This document shows, in pieces, positions 1 through 6,110 of a DNA stretch of 6,110 bases. Location: positions 1 to 6,110 of the forward strand of contig JBJEYH010000139.1 in the NCBI GenBank assembly GCA_051886675.1, in the 5' to 3' direction. The DNA comes from UBA11524 sp051886675. GTDB lineage: Bacteria > Bacillota > Clostridia > Christensenellales > Aristaeellaceae. The position numbers were made by a program, and so were the translations under genes. The number at the start of each line of letters is the position of its first letter. Position 1 is the first letter of the stretch. Under the pieces are notes generated by a model. The model saw only the letters and a list, made by a program, of their open reading frames with translations, did not search any database and was not told the DNA's origin.

Positions 1-80
1 TCCGACACCTCCCCCGGGTCAGATGGGGGCTGCGGCCCCCCTCCGACACCTCCCCGGGGCTGCTGCCGCGTCCCCGGGGC
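1..80. repeat. GC-rich intergenic direct repeats with a small hairpin
   Basis: Two exact 14-nt copies of TCCGACACCTCCCC lie at 1-14 and 42-55. Between them, 25-40 forms a hairpin with a 6-bp stem (GGGGGC/GCCCCC) and a TGCG loop. The self-complementary 10-mer TCCCCGGGGC occurs at 51-60 and again at 71-80. No credible reading frame crosses this stretch. It resembles the GC-rich intergenic repeat debris often seen between genes in gut Clostridia, but I cannot assign it to a named family. It begins at the window edge, so its full extent is unknown. Confidence 0.55.
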
Positions 81-89
81 GCCCGGTCT

Positions 90-122
90 GTCCGGACGGC
101 ATATGCCGTCCGGACGTTTTTT
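90..122 (+). terminator. Rho-independent terminator of an upstream gene
   Basis: Bases 90-115 form a perfect 26-bp palindrome centred on CATATG, so RNA from it folds into a GC-rich stem of about 11 bp with an ATAT loop. It is followed at 117-122 by six T residues on the + strand. No equivalent T run exists on the other side, so the terminator works for rightward transcription, presumably of a gene ending left of the window. It also separates that gene from the promoter at 160-188. Confidence 0.8.
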
Positions 123-159
123 GCGGGGGGAATGTGCTGTCATCTCCCGGCGGGAAAGG

Positions 160-188
160 TTGAAAAACGTTCGTACTTACGGTATACT
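160..188 (+). promoter_or_regulatory. Sigma-A-type promoter of the two-component operon
   Basis: A -35 box TTGAAA (160-165) and a -10 box TATACT (183-188) are separated by exactly 17 nt. Each differs from the consensus by only one or two bases. Transcription would begin near 194-196, giving a leader of about 50 nt before the response regulator. The site lies just after the terminator, as expected for an independent transcription unit. Confidence 0.75.
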
Positions 189-229
189 TGTGCCTAACAG
201 GTTATTTGCAGGCGCTGTACGCAGCGGGC

Positions 230-235
230 GAGGAG
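230..235 (+). promoter_or_regulatory. Ribosome binding site fixing the regulator start
   Basis: GAGGAG lies 8 nt before the ATG at 244. It supports that start over the upstream in-frame ATG at 103, which sits in the middle of the terminator hairpin and upstream of the promoter. Confidence 0.75.
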
Positions 236-243
236 CAGTTGAA

Positions 244-1821
244 ATGAATAGCGTACCCTTTACCGTACTCATTGCGGACGATGAATCCGCCATCCGCAAT
301 GGTCTTCGTGAAATCATTCCCTGGGGGGACTACAACGCCGTGGTCATCGACGCGGTGGGCGACGGGCTGAGCGCCCTGGCCTCGATCCGGCGCAACCGGC
401 CCGATCTGGTCGTCATGGACATCAAGATGCCCGGCATGGACGGCCTGGAGGTGATCCGTCAGGCCCGGGAGGAAGGGATCCTCAGCCGGTTCATGATCCT
501 GAGCGGGTATGATGACTTCAACCTGGCGCAGAAGGCCATCCGCTACGGCGTGAAGGCCTATTTCCTCAAGCCCCTGCGCATGCAGGAGTTCGAGGACGAG
601 CTGCGCAGCCAGATTGCCGGCCTGATGGCCGAGCGCAACATGCGCGGCAGCGATGCGGTCATGACCTCCATCCTCAAGACCTCGCGGCTGTTTCTGCTCA
701 ACCAGCTCATCGCCAACGACCTGCACAGCCAGGAGGATCTGAGCCGCCGGGCGGGCATGCTGGATCTGCAGATCGATCCGGCGCGGCCCTGCGTGTGCGC
801 GGTGGTGCTGCCCCTGTCCGCGGGCGGGGCGGCGGAGGACGCCGTGTATGCGCGCATCGCGGCGGCGCTCTCGGAGGAGACCCAGGGCCGCCGGTGCGAG
901 ATCTGGCTGCGCAACGGCCAGTGCGTGGTGCTTCTGTGCCAGCAGGACGGCGGGCAGTTTGACGATGCGCCCCTGCGCCGCACCACCGCGCGCCTGCGCG
1001 CCGAGGACGGCCTTCGCTGCTGCGCGGGGGTGGGCCCCCGGGTGGCCACGCCCCTGCACGCGGCGGAAAGCTTCAGCCTGGCCATGCGCGCTGCGGCCTA
1101 CGAGCTGTACGAGCTGCCGGGGGACGTGTATGACAGCAGCGTCATCTGCGCGCAGATGCCCCCCAGCCTCACCACCGGGGGCGAGGTGTACGACAAGCTC
1201 ATCGAGGCCATCGAGACCCGCAGCATGGACGACCTGACCACCCTGGCCAATGCGTACATCGACCGGCTGTTCTTCGTGCCCCTGCCGCCGCCGGATTATG
1301 TGCGGGGCTGCTGCACGTCGCTGATGCACGGCCTGTGCGAGCGCATGAACACCCGCCATCCCGACGAGCCCCGGCTGGTTCCGCCCCCGGCGGAGGCCGC
1401 CAAGCAGCTGCATTCCGTGGCGGCCCTCCGGACCTGGCTGGCGGATACCCTGGCCTCCTATGCCGAGCAGCATCAGCGCTCCCATCGCATGGCCGATCCC
1501 ATCATCGAGGCGGCGAAGGAGTACATCCACCAGCACCTGAGCGAGAACATCAAGGCCGGCGACGTGGCCGTGTGCGTCAACCTGAGCGCCTCCTACTTCA
1601 CCACCTATTTCAAGCAGAAAACCGGCTGCAATTTCCGCGACTACGTTCTACAGGAGAAGATGCGCTACGCCAGCGAGCTTCTGCGCCGCCAGGAGATGAA
1701 CGTCAGCCAGATCGCCTACGCCATGGGCTATACGGATTACCGTTCCTTCTCCCGGGCCTTCAAGAACGTCACCAACCACGCCCCCTCGGACTATCAGCAT
1801 TCGGAGAAGAAAAAGCCGTGA
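244..1821 (+). CDS. YesN-like response regulator, receiver plus AraC-type DNA-binding domain
   Basis: This 525-residue protein is a cytoplasmic transcription regulator of the YesN type. Residues ~6-125 are a receiver domain, with acidic pair D12-D13, phospho-acceptor D59 in MDIKMPGMDG, S87 in the ILSGYDDF segment and K109 in FLKPL, so all key residues are present. Residues ~130-415 are a linker region of the kind found in this family, with no domain I recognise. Residues ~420-520 form an AraC/XylS double helix-turn-helix, whose second unit runs from VSQIAYAMGY to the typical NxxPSDY-like end (487-517). The open frame extends left to 103, but promoter and ribosome-binding-site positions favour 244. 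The stop overlaps the start of the kinase gene, so the two are translationally coupled partners. Such pairs usually control neighbouring sugar-uptake or glycan-degradation genes. The exact target is inferred. Confidence 0.93.
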   Translation: MNSVPFTVLIADDESAIRNGLREIIPWGDYNAVVIDAVGDGLSALASIRRNRPDLVVMDIKMPGMDGLEVIRQAREEGILSRFMILSGYDDFNLAQKAIRYGVKAYFLKPLRMQEFEDELRSQIAGLMAERNMRGSDAVMTSILKTSRLFLLNQLIANDLHSQEDLSRRAGMLDLQIDPARPCVCAVVLPLSAGGAAEDAVYARIAAALSEETQGRRCEIWLRNGQCVVLLCQQDGGQFDDAPLRRTTARLRAEDGLRCCAGVGPRVATPLHAAESFSLAMRAAAYELYELPGDVYDSSVICAQMPPSLTTGGEVYDKLIEAIETRSMDDLTTLANAYIDRLFFVPLPPPDYVRGCCTSLMHGLCERMNTRHPDEPRLVPPPAEAAKQLHSVAALRTWLADTLASYAEQHQRSHRMADPIIEAAKEYIHQHLSENIKAGDVAVCVNLSASYFTTYFKQKTGCNFRDYVLQEKMRYASELLRRQEMNVSQIAYAMGYTDYRSFSRAFKNVTNHAPSDYQHSEKKKP

Positions 1822-3632
1822 TCACCTCCATCAAACAGCGCGCGGCCCGGCTGGACCCGCGCACCCATCTGATGAGCCGCATCTGGCTGCAGATGGCGGG
1901 CCTGATCCTTGCGGTATCCATGGCGCTGCTGGTGCTTCTGCACGTGCTGCTGCGGGACTACTATCTGTCCCGCTCCCTGGACGATGCCATGGCCAGCACC
2001 TCGGTGGCCTCCACGGCCCTGCACGACAATTACGAGCAGACCCTCCTGAGCCTCCTGGAAACCTGCGGCACGGAGGACTTCGAAAAGCTGCTGCCGGAAA
2101 TCGTCGCCGCCGACCGCGCCGCCCAGACCCAGCTGAACATCAGCCTGCAATCCACCCTCAACGCCATGATCCGCCGCAATCCCCTGGCGGTATCGGCCAT
2201 GATCGTCAACCGGGACGGGGTCTGCTTCCAGCCCCTGACCCACCGCCTGCAGGAAGCCTCCTTCGCCATGGACCTGGGCTATGACCACGGGCTGATCGGC
2301 GGGGTGAGCTTCCTGCCGCAGCGGGACAGTCCCATTACGGGGCATCGCACGGTGGTGGCCCTGGCCTTTCCGCTGACCACCCTGCCCGGCACCACCAATC
2401 CCATGATCGCCGCGGACTACGACAGCGCCCAGGCGATCATGTACCTGCTGCTGGATACCGAGGCCCTGCGCACGCTGCTCCGGGTCTACGCCAGCCAGGG
2501 CATCTGCGGGGAGATGTACCTGCTCTCCGCCGACGGACAGCTGCTGACGGATGATCCGGCCGTGGAGGAGGCCGCGCTGCTTGCCCGGGTGAAGGACGCG
2601 GACGTGGCCGCCCAGCAGCAGGGCGTGATTGTCCAGGGCGGGCAGTATCTGTGCTGGCAGTACTGGCCGGACGCGGAGATCTTCGTGGTGAACCTGGTGC
2701 CCGAGGCGCAGCTGCTGGCCTCCCTGAACCGCCTCATGCAGATTGTCCCCCTCTTCGGGCTGGGGTGCATCCTGCTTCTGTCCCTGCTGATGCTGCCGCT
2801 CTCCCGGCACATGACCCGTCCCGTGCGCAAGCTGCACAAGACCGTCATGGCCATTGAGGAGGGCACCTACGACGGCCGGGAACCCCTGCGCCTGCAGGAC
2901 GAGCTGGGCCAGCTGAGCCGGGCCATCGCCTCCATGTACCGCACGGTGCAGCACCAGATGGTGGCCCTGCGGCAGGAGGAGGAGGCCCGGGCCTCGGCGG
3001 AGATGCGCGTGGTATCCGAGCAGATCAACCCGCACTTCCTCTACAACACGCTGGAAGCCATCAACATGGAGGTCTACGCCGGGCACACCGAAAGCGCCTC
3101 CGGCATGATCCAGTCCCTGGGCGAATTCCTGCGCATCGGGCTGAGCTTCGGGCAGGACATGATCACCGTGGAGCGGGAGCTGGAGCATGTGCGGGCGTAC
3201 ATCAGCATCATGAACGTGCGCTTCAGCAACCGGCTGATCTTCACCAGCAACGTGGACGAGGGCTGCCTGCAGCACCCGGTGCTGAAGATCATCCTCCAGC
3301 CGCTGGTGGAAAACTCCATCCGCCACGGCTTCCACATGGACAGCAGCCGGCAGATGCTCAACGACCAGTTCATCGAGGTGGCCGTCCACGCCGTGGGGGA
3401 GGAGCTGCAGCTTTCCGTCATCGACAACGGCGTGGGCATCGATGTGGAGCACGCCCGGCAGGTGCTGCATACCAGCCCCGCCCAGCAGAAGCACGTGGGG
3501 CTGAACAACGTCTACCAGCGGCTCGTCATGCAGTACGGCGAGAAGGCGGACATCACCTTCGAGTCGATCCCCTACTACCGCAACACCGTGTGCATCCACA
3601 TCCCCCTGGATCCAGCCTTCCCCCGCAAATGA
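1818..3632 (+). CDS. YesM-like membrane sensor histidine kinase
   Basis: This 604-residue kinase autophosphorylates on histidine and would pass phosphate to the preceding regulator. I chose the GTG at 1818 because it overlaps the upstream stop as GTGA and has GGAGA (1803-1807) 10 nt before it. An alternative ATG lies at 1872. Membrane segments are predicted at ~24-45 and ~310-328, enclosing an extracellular sensor of about 260 residues. That size suits a double-Cache-like ligand domain, but I cannot prove the fold. A HAMP linker (~329-380) and signalling helix follow. The phospho-acceptor is H406 in EQINPHFLYNTLE, typical of the His_kinase family. The ATPase domain shows N499 in LVENSIRHG, the DNGVGID box at 536-542 and a GLNN motif near 561. 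No defect is visible. Confidence 0.93.
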   Translation: MITSIKQRAARLDPRTHLMSRIWLQMAGLILAVSMALLVLLHVLLRDYYLSRSLDDAMASTSVASTALHDNYEQTLLSLLETCGTEDFEKLLPEIVAADRAAQTQLNISLQSTLNAMIRRNPLAVSAMIVNRDGVCFQPLTHRLQEASFAMDLGYDHGLIGGVSFLPQRDSPITGHRTVVALAFPLTTLPGTTNPMIAADYDSAQAIMYLLLDTEALRTLLRVYASQGICGEMYLLSADGQLLTDDPAVEEAALLARVKDADVAAQQQGVIVQGGQYLCWQYWPDAEIFVVNLVPEAQLLASLNRLMQIVPLFGLGCILLLSLLMLPLSRHMTRPVRKLHKTVMAIEEGTYDGREPLRLQDELGQLSRAIASMYRTVQHQMVALRQEEEARASAEMRVVSEQINPHFLYNTLEAINMEVYAGHTESASGMIQSLGEFLRIGLSFGQDMITVERELEHVRAYISIMNVRFSNRLIFTSNVDEGCLQHPVLKIILQPLVENSIRHGFHMDSSRQMLNDQFIEVAVHAVGEELQLSVIDNGVGIDVEHARQVLHTSPAQQKHVGLNNVYQRLVMQYGEKADITFESIPYYRNTVCIHIPLDPAFPRK

Positions 3633-3665
3633 TGGAAAGTGTTGTGCAAATCATGAAAACTGCGC

Positions 3666-3694
3666 TTCATCCATCCGGACGGGTATGCTATAAT
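3666..3694 (+). promoter_or_regulatory. Extended -10 promoter for the cupin/Nfu/mannosidase genes
   Basis: The -10 box TATAAT (3689-3694) is a perfect consensus and is preceded by TGC, giving an extended -10. The -35 candidate TTCATC (3666-3671), 17 nt upstream, is weak, matching three of six bases. A perfect -10 with a poor -35 is common at activator-dependent promoters. An imperfect candidate operator, ATGAA-N8-TTCAT (3653-3670), overlaps the -35 and could be a regulator site, but the arms are only 5 bp. The 3633-3735 gap shows no clear terminator after the kinase gene, so read-through is possible. Confidence 0.7.
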
Positions 3695-3721
3695 GGTCAA
3701 AACAACGCCATTTTTGGCAAA

Positions 3722-3727
3722 AAGGAG
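3722..3727 (+). promoter_or_regulatory. Ribosome binding site of the cupin gene
   Basis: AAGGAG lies 8 nt before the ATG at 3736. It fixes that start and excludes reading the overlapping longer frame that opens at 3693. Confidence 0.75.
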
Positions 3728-3735
3728 CAGCCGCC

Positions 3736-4059
3736 ATGTTTGTATACAACGATGCCGTCACCCCCACGGCCTGCGAGCCCGGCGTCACCCGCCGCGTCCT
3801 GGCCTACAACGACAAGACCATGATGTGCGAAATCCGCTTCGAGAAGGGCGCCAGGGGCAACATGCACACCCATCCCCACACCCAGGTGACCTACATCGTC
3901 AAGGGGAGCTTCGCCTTCACCGTGGACGGGGAGACCCGCGTGGTCAGCCAGGGCGACAGCGTGCTGATGCCCTCCGGCAGCCTCCACGGCTGCGAGTGCC
4001 TGGAGGAAGGCATTCTCTGCGACGTGTTCACCCCCATGCGGGAGGATTTCATCAAGTAA
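3736..4059 (+). CDS. kdgF: KdgF-like single-domain cupin
   Basis: A 107-residue cytoplasmic cupin. The metal-binding set is H44 and H46 in MHTHPHTQ, Q50, and H84 in GSLHGC. The first cupin motif runs through VKGSFAF to DG at 64-65, and the second contains GDSVLMPSG. The opening GVTRRVLAYND and the ending DVFTPMREDF closely resemble KdgF, the enzyme that opens 4,5-unsaturated uronates from pectin or alginate breakdown to linear keto sugars. As I recall the family, its catalytic residues follow the spacing D-x-F-x3-R, and D96, F98 and R102 match that here. Length also fits (about 110 residues). It is the first gene after the promoter at 3666-3694 and is followed 23 nt later by the Nfu-like gene. 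A pure sugar-binding or unrelated cupin role remains possible, because no other uronate gene is visible. Confidence 0.8.
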   Translation: MFVYNDAVTPTACEPGVTRRVLAYNDKTMMCEIRFEKGARGNMHTHPHTQVTYIVKGSFAFTVDGETRVVSQGDSVLMPSGSLHGCECLEEGILCDVFTPMREDFIK

Positions 4060-4070
4060 GGCGTCTGGGA

Positions 4071-4076
4071 AGGAGG
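4071..4076 (+). promoter_or_regulatory. Ribosome binding site of the Nfu-like gene
   Basis: A perfect AGGAGG lies 6 nt before the ATG at 4083, in the 23-nt gap after the cupin stop. It is the strongest Shine-Dalgarno in the window and supports calling this short frame a real gene. Confidence 0.8.
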
Positions 4077-4082
4077 GCCTGT

Positions 4083-4316
4083 ATGCAGGAGTACGTTGAG
4101 CGCTATCTTGCGCCGAGGATTCAGGGCGACGGCGGCTGGGTGGAGTATGTGTCCCGGGAGGGCGACGAGCTGAAGCTGATCTTCCGGGGCGAATGCTCCA
4201 AGTGCCCGATTCTGAACCGCTGCACCGCCTGGATGGAGGAGATGATCCGCAAGGATCTGGGGCAGACCGTCCGGATTGTGCCGGTGCGGATCAAGCCGTA
4301 TTTCCAGGACACCTGA
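4083..4316 (+). CDS. Small NifU C-terminal-domain (Nfu-like) protein
   Basis: This 77-residue protein matches the Nfu fold along its length. An N-terminal helix leads to IQGDGGWVEYV (13-23; the family has xxDGGDVELV). A strand, LKLIFRG, then leads to the cluster-binding loop with C38 and C41 in CSKCP, where the family has GACxxCPSS. A helix and a final strand, VRIVPVRI, complete it. Nfu proteins hold and deliver Fe-S clusters, usually as dimers sharing the CxxC pairs. Two departures stand out: the SST stretch after CxxCP is replaced by ILNRCT, adding a third cysteine (C47), and the usual D after DGG is W19. It sits between a cupin and a glycosidase rather than with isc/suf genes, suggesting service to a local Fe-S enzyme. 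That role is inference. The gene lies 23 nt from each neighbour. Confidence 0.78.
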   Translation: MQEYVERYLAPRIQGDGGWVEYVSREGDELKLIFRGECSKCPILNRCTAWMEEMIRKDLGQTVRIVPVRIKPYFQDT

Positions 4317-4326
4317 GGCAGAGGGA

Positions 4327-4332
4327 AAGGAG
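4327..4332 (+). promoter_or_regulatory. Ribosome binding site of the mannosidase gene
   Basis: AAGGAG lies 7 nt before the ATG at 4340 and 10 nt after the Nfu-like stop codon. It supports both the start choice and operon-type spacing. Confidence 0.75.
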
Positions 4333-4339
4333 ACCGACG

Positions 4340-6110
4340 ATGGCACACGTAAAGGTCGTCCGCCGCAGCATGCGGCCGGAGGAATGGACGGAGCTGCGCT
4401 TCGGCTGGCTGCAGCGCGGCATTTATGACGAGAAGTACGCGATCACCGACCTGTCCATCCGGGACGCGCGGCAGATCAGCGAGAACGGGTACGAATACTA
4501 CACCGACGCTTACCGCCCCCTCAAAAAGGGCGACATGATCTTCACCCCCGACGGCACGGCCTTCATCCGGGGGCACGTGACCATTCCCGGGCATCTGCGG
4601 GGGAAGAAGCTGTACTTCTCCCTGCACACGGCGGCCGAAATGATCGTGAAGATCAACGGCGTGTATGTGGGCGGCGTGGATCCCAACCGCGAGCTGATGC
4701 CCCTGCAGCCCTACATCGGGGATGCCACGGAGCTGGATATCGAGATCGAGGCCTACAACCGCTCCAAGCCCGATGACGAGCGCAATCCCGCGGNNNNNNN
4801 NNNNNNNNNNNNNNNNNNNNNNNNNNNNNNNNNNNNNNNNNNNNNNNNNNNNNNNNNNNNNNNNNNNNNNNNNNNNNNNNNNNNNNNNNNNNNGAGGACG
4901 TGCAGAGCCTGGTGTACGACTACATCCTGCTGATGGACATCGCCCACTGCGAGTACTTCAACGAGGATTACCGCAAGTTCCTCTTTGTGGAGCTGAGCCA
5001 CGCGCTGGATCTGGTGGACTTCGACACCTTCGAGGGCATCGGGGACGCGGCGGATTATGTGGAGAAGCACATCTACGCCAACACCGACTACAAGGGCACC
5101 GGCGACGTGGCGCTGGTGGGCCACAGCCATCTGGACATCGCCTACTACTGGCGGCGGATCCACGCGGTGCAGAAGAATGCCCGCACCATTCTGATCCAGC
5201 TGCGCCTCATGGACCAGTATCCGGAGTTCCGCTACACCCACACCCAGGCCTACACCTATGAGACGCTGGAGAAGTACTACCCCGAGCTGTTCGAGGAGCT
5301 TAAGCAGAAGGTGGCCGAGGGCCGCTTCGAGCCGGTGGGCGCCATGTACGTGGAGCCGGACTGCAACGTGCCCGCGGCGGAGAGCCTGATCCGCCAGCTG
5401 CTCTACGGGCAGCACTTCTTCCGCCGGGCCTTCGGCAGGACCATCGACAACGCCTGGCTGCCCGACGTGTTCGGCAACAGCTGGATTCTGCCGCAGATCC
5501 TCAGGAAGAGCGGCGTGAACTACTTCGTCTCCAACAAGATGTCCACCTGGAACGACACCAACCGCTTCCCCCACAACAACTTCCTCTGGAAGGGCATCGA
5601 CGGCACCAGCGTCTACGCCTGCGTGCCGCCCACGCACTTTATCACCTGGAACATGCCCAGCCAGATCCAGGAGAACTGGGAGAGCTATCAGGACAAGCAG
5701 GTGGGCGGTCAGACCCTGAGCATGTACGGCTACGGCGACGGCGGCAGCGGCTGCACCCCCGAGATGCTGGAGCTGGCCCGCCGCTTCGGCAAGCTGAGCA
5801 TCATGCCCAAGACGGAGATGACCGGCGGTGCGGAATTCCTGCACAAGAACCTGGAGGGCAACACCGACCTGGCCACCTGGGATGGCGAGCTGTACCTGGA
5901 GATGCACCGGGGCACCTTCACCACCAAGAGCGAGCTGAAGCGGCTCAACCGCATGCTGGAGTTCAAGCTGCGGGAGGCGGAAATCCGCTGCAGCCTGGCG
6001 GCGCTGTCCGGCAGGCCCTATCCCGCCGACACCCTGCGGGAGTGCTACAAGAAGCTGCTGCTGAACCAGTTCCACGACATTCTCCCCGGCAGCCACATTC
6101 ATCCCGTGTA
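4340..6110 (+). CDS. GH38 alpha-mannosidase, 3' partial and interrupted by an assembly gap
   Basis: The gene encodes a class II alpha-mannosidase that hydrolyses terminal alpha-linked mannose with a zinc-dependent retaining mechanism. Before the gap are 151 residues of the N-terminal beta domain that precedes the catalytic barrel (for example GHVTIPGHLRGKKLYFSL). After it, reading from 4894, 405 residues run open to the window edge. Catalytic landmarks are all present: GHSHLD (zinc-binding His codon 5128-5130, Asp 5134-5136), WLPDVFGNSW with nucleophile Asp at 5464-5466, GYGDGGSG, and QFHDILPGS with zinc-binding His at 6073-6075. Family members are about 1,000 residues, so the C-terminal beta domains lie outside. 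With 100 N the two parts are out of frame, but the gap length is arbitrary; a true gap of 3n+2 bases would join them. No signal peptide is seen, so the enzyme is probably cytoplasmic. The exact linkage and substrate cannot be read from sequence. Confidence 0.9.
4794..4893. other. Assembly gap of 100 N
   Basis: Exactly 100 unknown bases lie inside the mannosidase gene. A round 100 is the conventional placeholder for a gap of unknown size. The flanks are the N-terminal domain and the stretch just before the catalytic barrel, so only a few dozen residues are probably missing. That estimate is inferred from typical family spacing. Confidence 0.97.

Noticed and set aside
103..243. N-terminal extension of the response regulator from the ATG at 103
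   Set aside because: That ATG lies inside the terminator palindrome and upstream of the promoter at 160-188. The receiver domain starts normally from the ATG at 244, which has a good ribosome binding site.
202..1536. 444-residue open frame on the - strand
   Set aside because: It lies opposite the regulator gene and is rich in His, Ala, Gly and Arg with no domain. It is a by-product of G/C-biased third codon positions.
1335..1817. 161-residue upstream extension of the kinase frame
   Set aside because: It overlaps the regulator's DNA-binding domain and has no sequence resemblance to any domain. The GTG at 1818 gives the normal coupled start.
1794..3599. 601-residue open frame on the - strand
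   Set aside because: It mirrors the histidine kinase gene, with low-complexity composition and no recognisable motif, whereas the + strand encodes every kinase box.
3707..3718. GCCA-TTTT-TGGC mini hairpin just before the cupin ribosome binding site
   Set aside because: A 4-bp stem is too short to be a terminator or riboswitch. It may be chance.
4753..6102. 449-residue open frame on the - strand through the N gap
   Set aside because: It is antisense to the mannosidase and stays open partly because N codons are not stops. The + strand carries all GH38 catalytic motifs.

Overview
The window looks like part of a carbohydrate-utilisation locus from a GC-rich member of the Bacillota (Clostridia-like). 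Supporting signs are a YesM/YesN-type two-component pair, strong AGGAGG-like ribosome binding sites 6-10 nt before every start, consensus sigma-A-type promoters, and heavy G/C preference at third codon positions. That codon bias also produces long but meaningless antisense open frames. I cannot name a genus. A run of exactly 100 N inside the last gene suggests a scaffolded draft or metagenome assembly.

Layout, all genes on the + strand. Bases 1-122 are a GC-rich intergenic stretch with short direct repeats, a small hairpin, and then a perfect 26-bp palindrome followed by a T run, which reads as the terminator of a gene lying to the left. A near-consensus promoter (160-188) then starts a two-gene regulatory operon. 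It holds a response regulator with an N-terminal receiver and a C-terminal AraC-type DNA-binding domain (244-1821), overlapped by GTGA with a YesM-like membrane sensor histidine kinase (1818-3632). A 103-nt gap carries a second, extended -10 promoter (3666-3694). It leads into three closely packed genes: a KdgF-like cupin (3736-4059), a 77-residue NifU C-terminal-domain (Nfu-like) protein (4083-4316), and a GH38 alpha-mannosidase (4340 to beyond the right edge), which is broken by the N gap.

Working model (inference): the membrane kinase senses an extracellular ligand, probably a sugar or oligosaccharide. It phosphorylates Asp59 of the regulator, which would activate the neighbouring cupin/Nfu/mannosidase promoter. 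The mannosidase would trim alpha-linked mannose from an imported or surface glycan. The cupin keeps the residue pattern of KdgF enzymes, which open unsaturated uronate sugars. The Nfu-like protein could supply an Fe-S cluster to a sugar-acid dehydratase encoded outside the window. The combination hints at a mannose- and uronate-containing glycan, but no transporter, lyase or uronate-pathway enzyme is visible here to confirm it. I see no RNA gene, CRISPR array, insertion sequence or phage feature.
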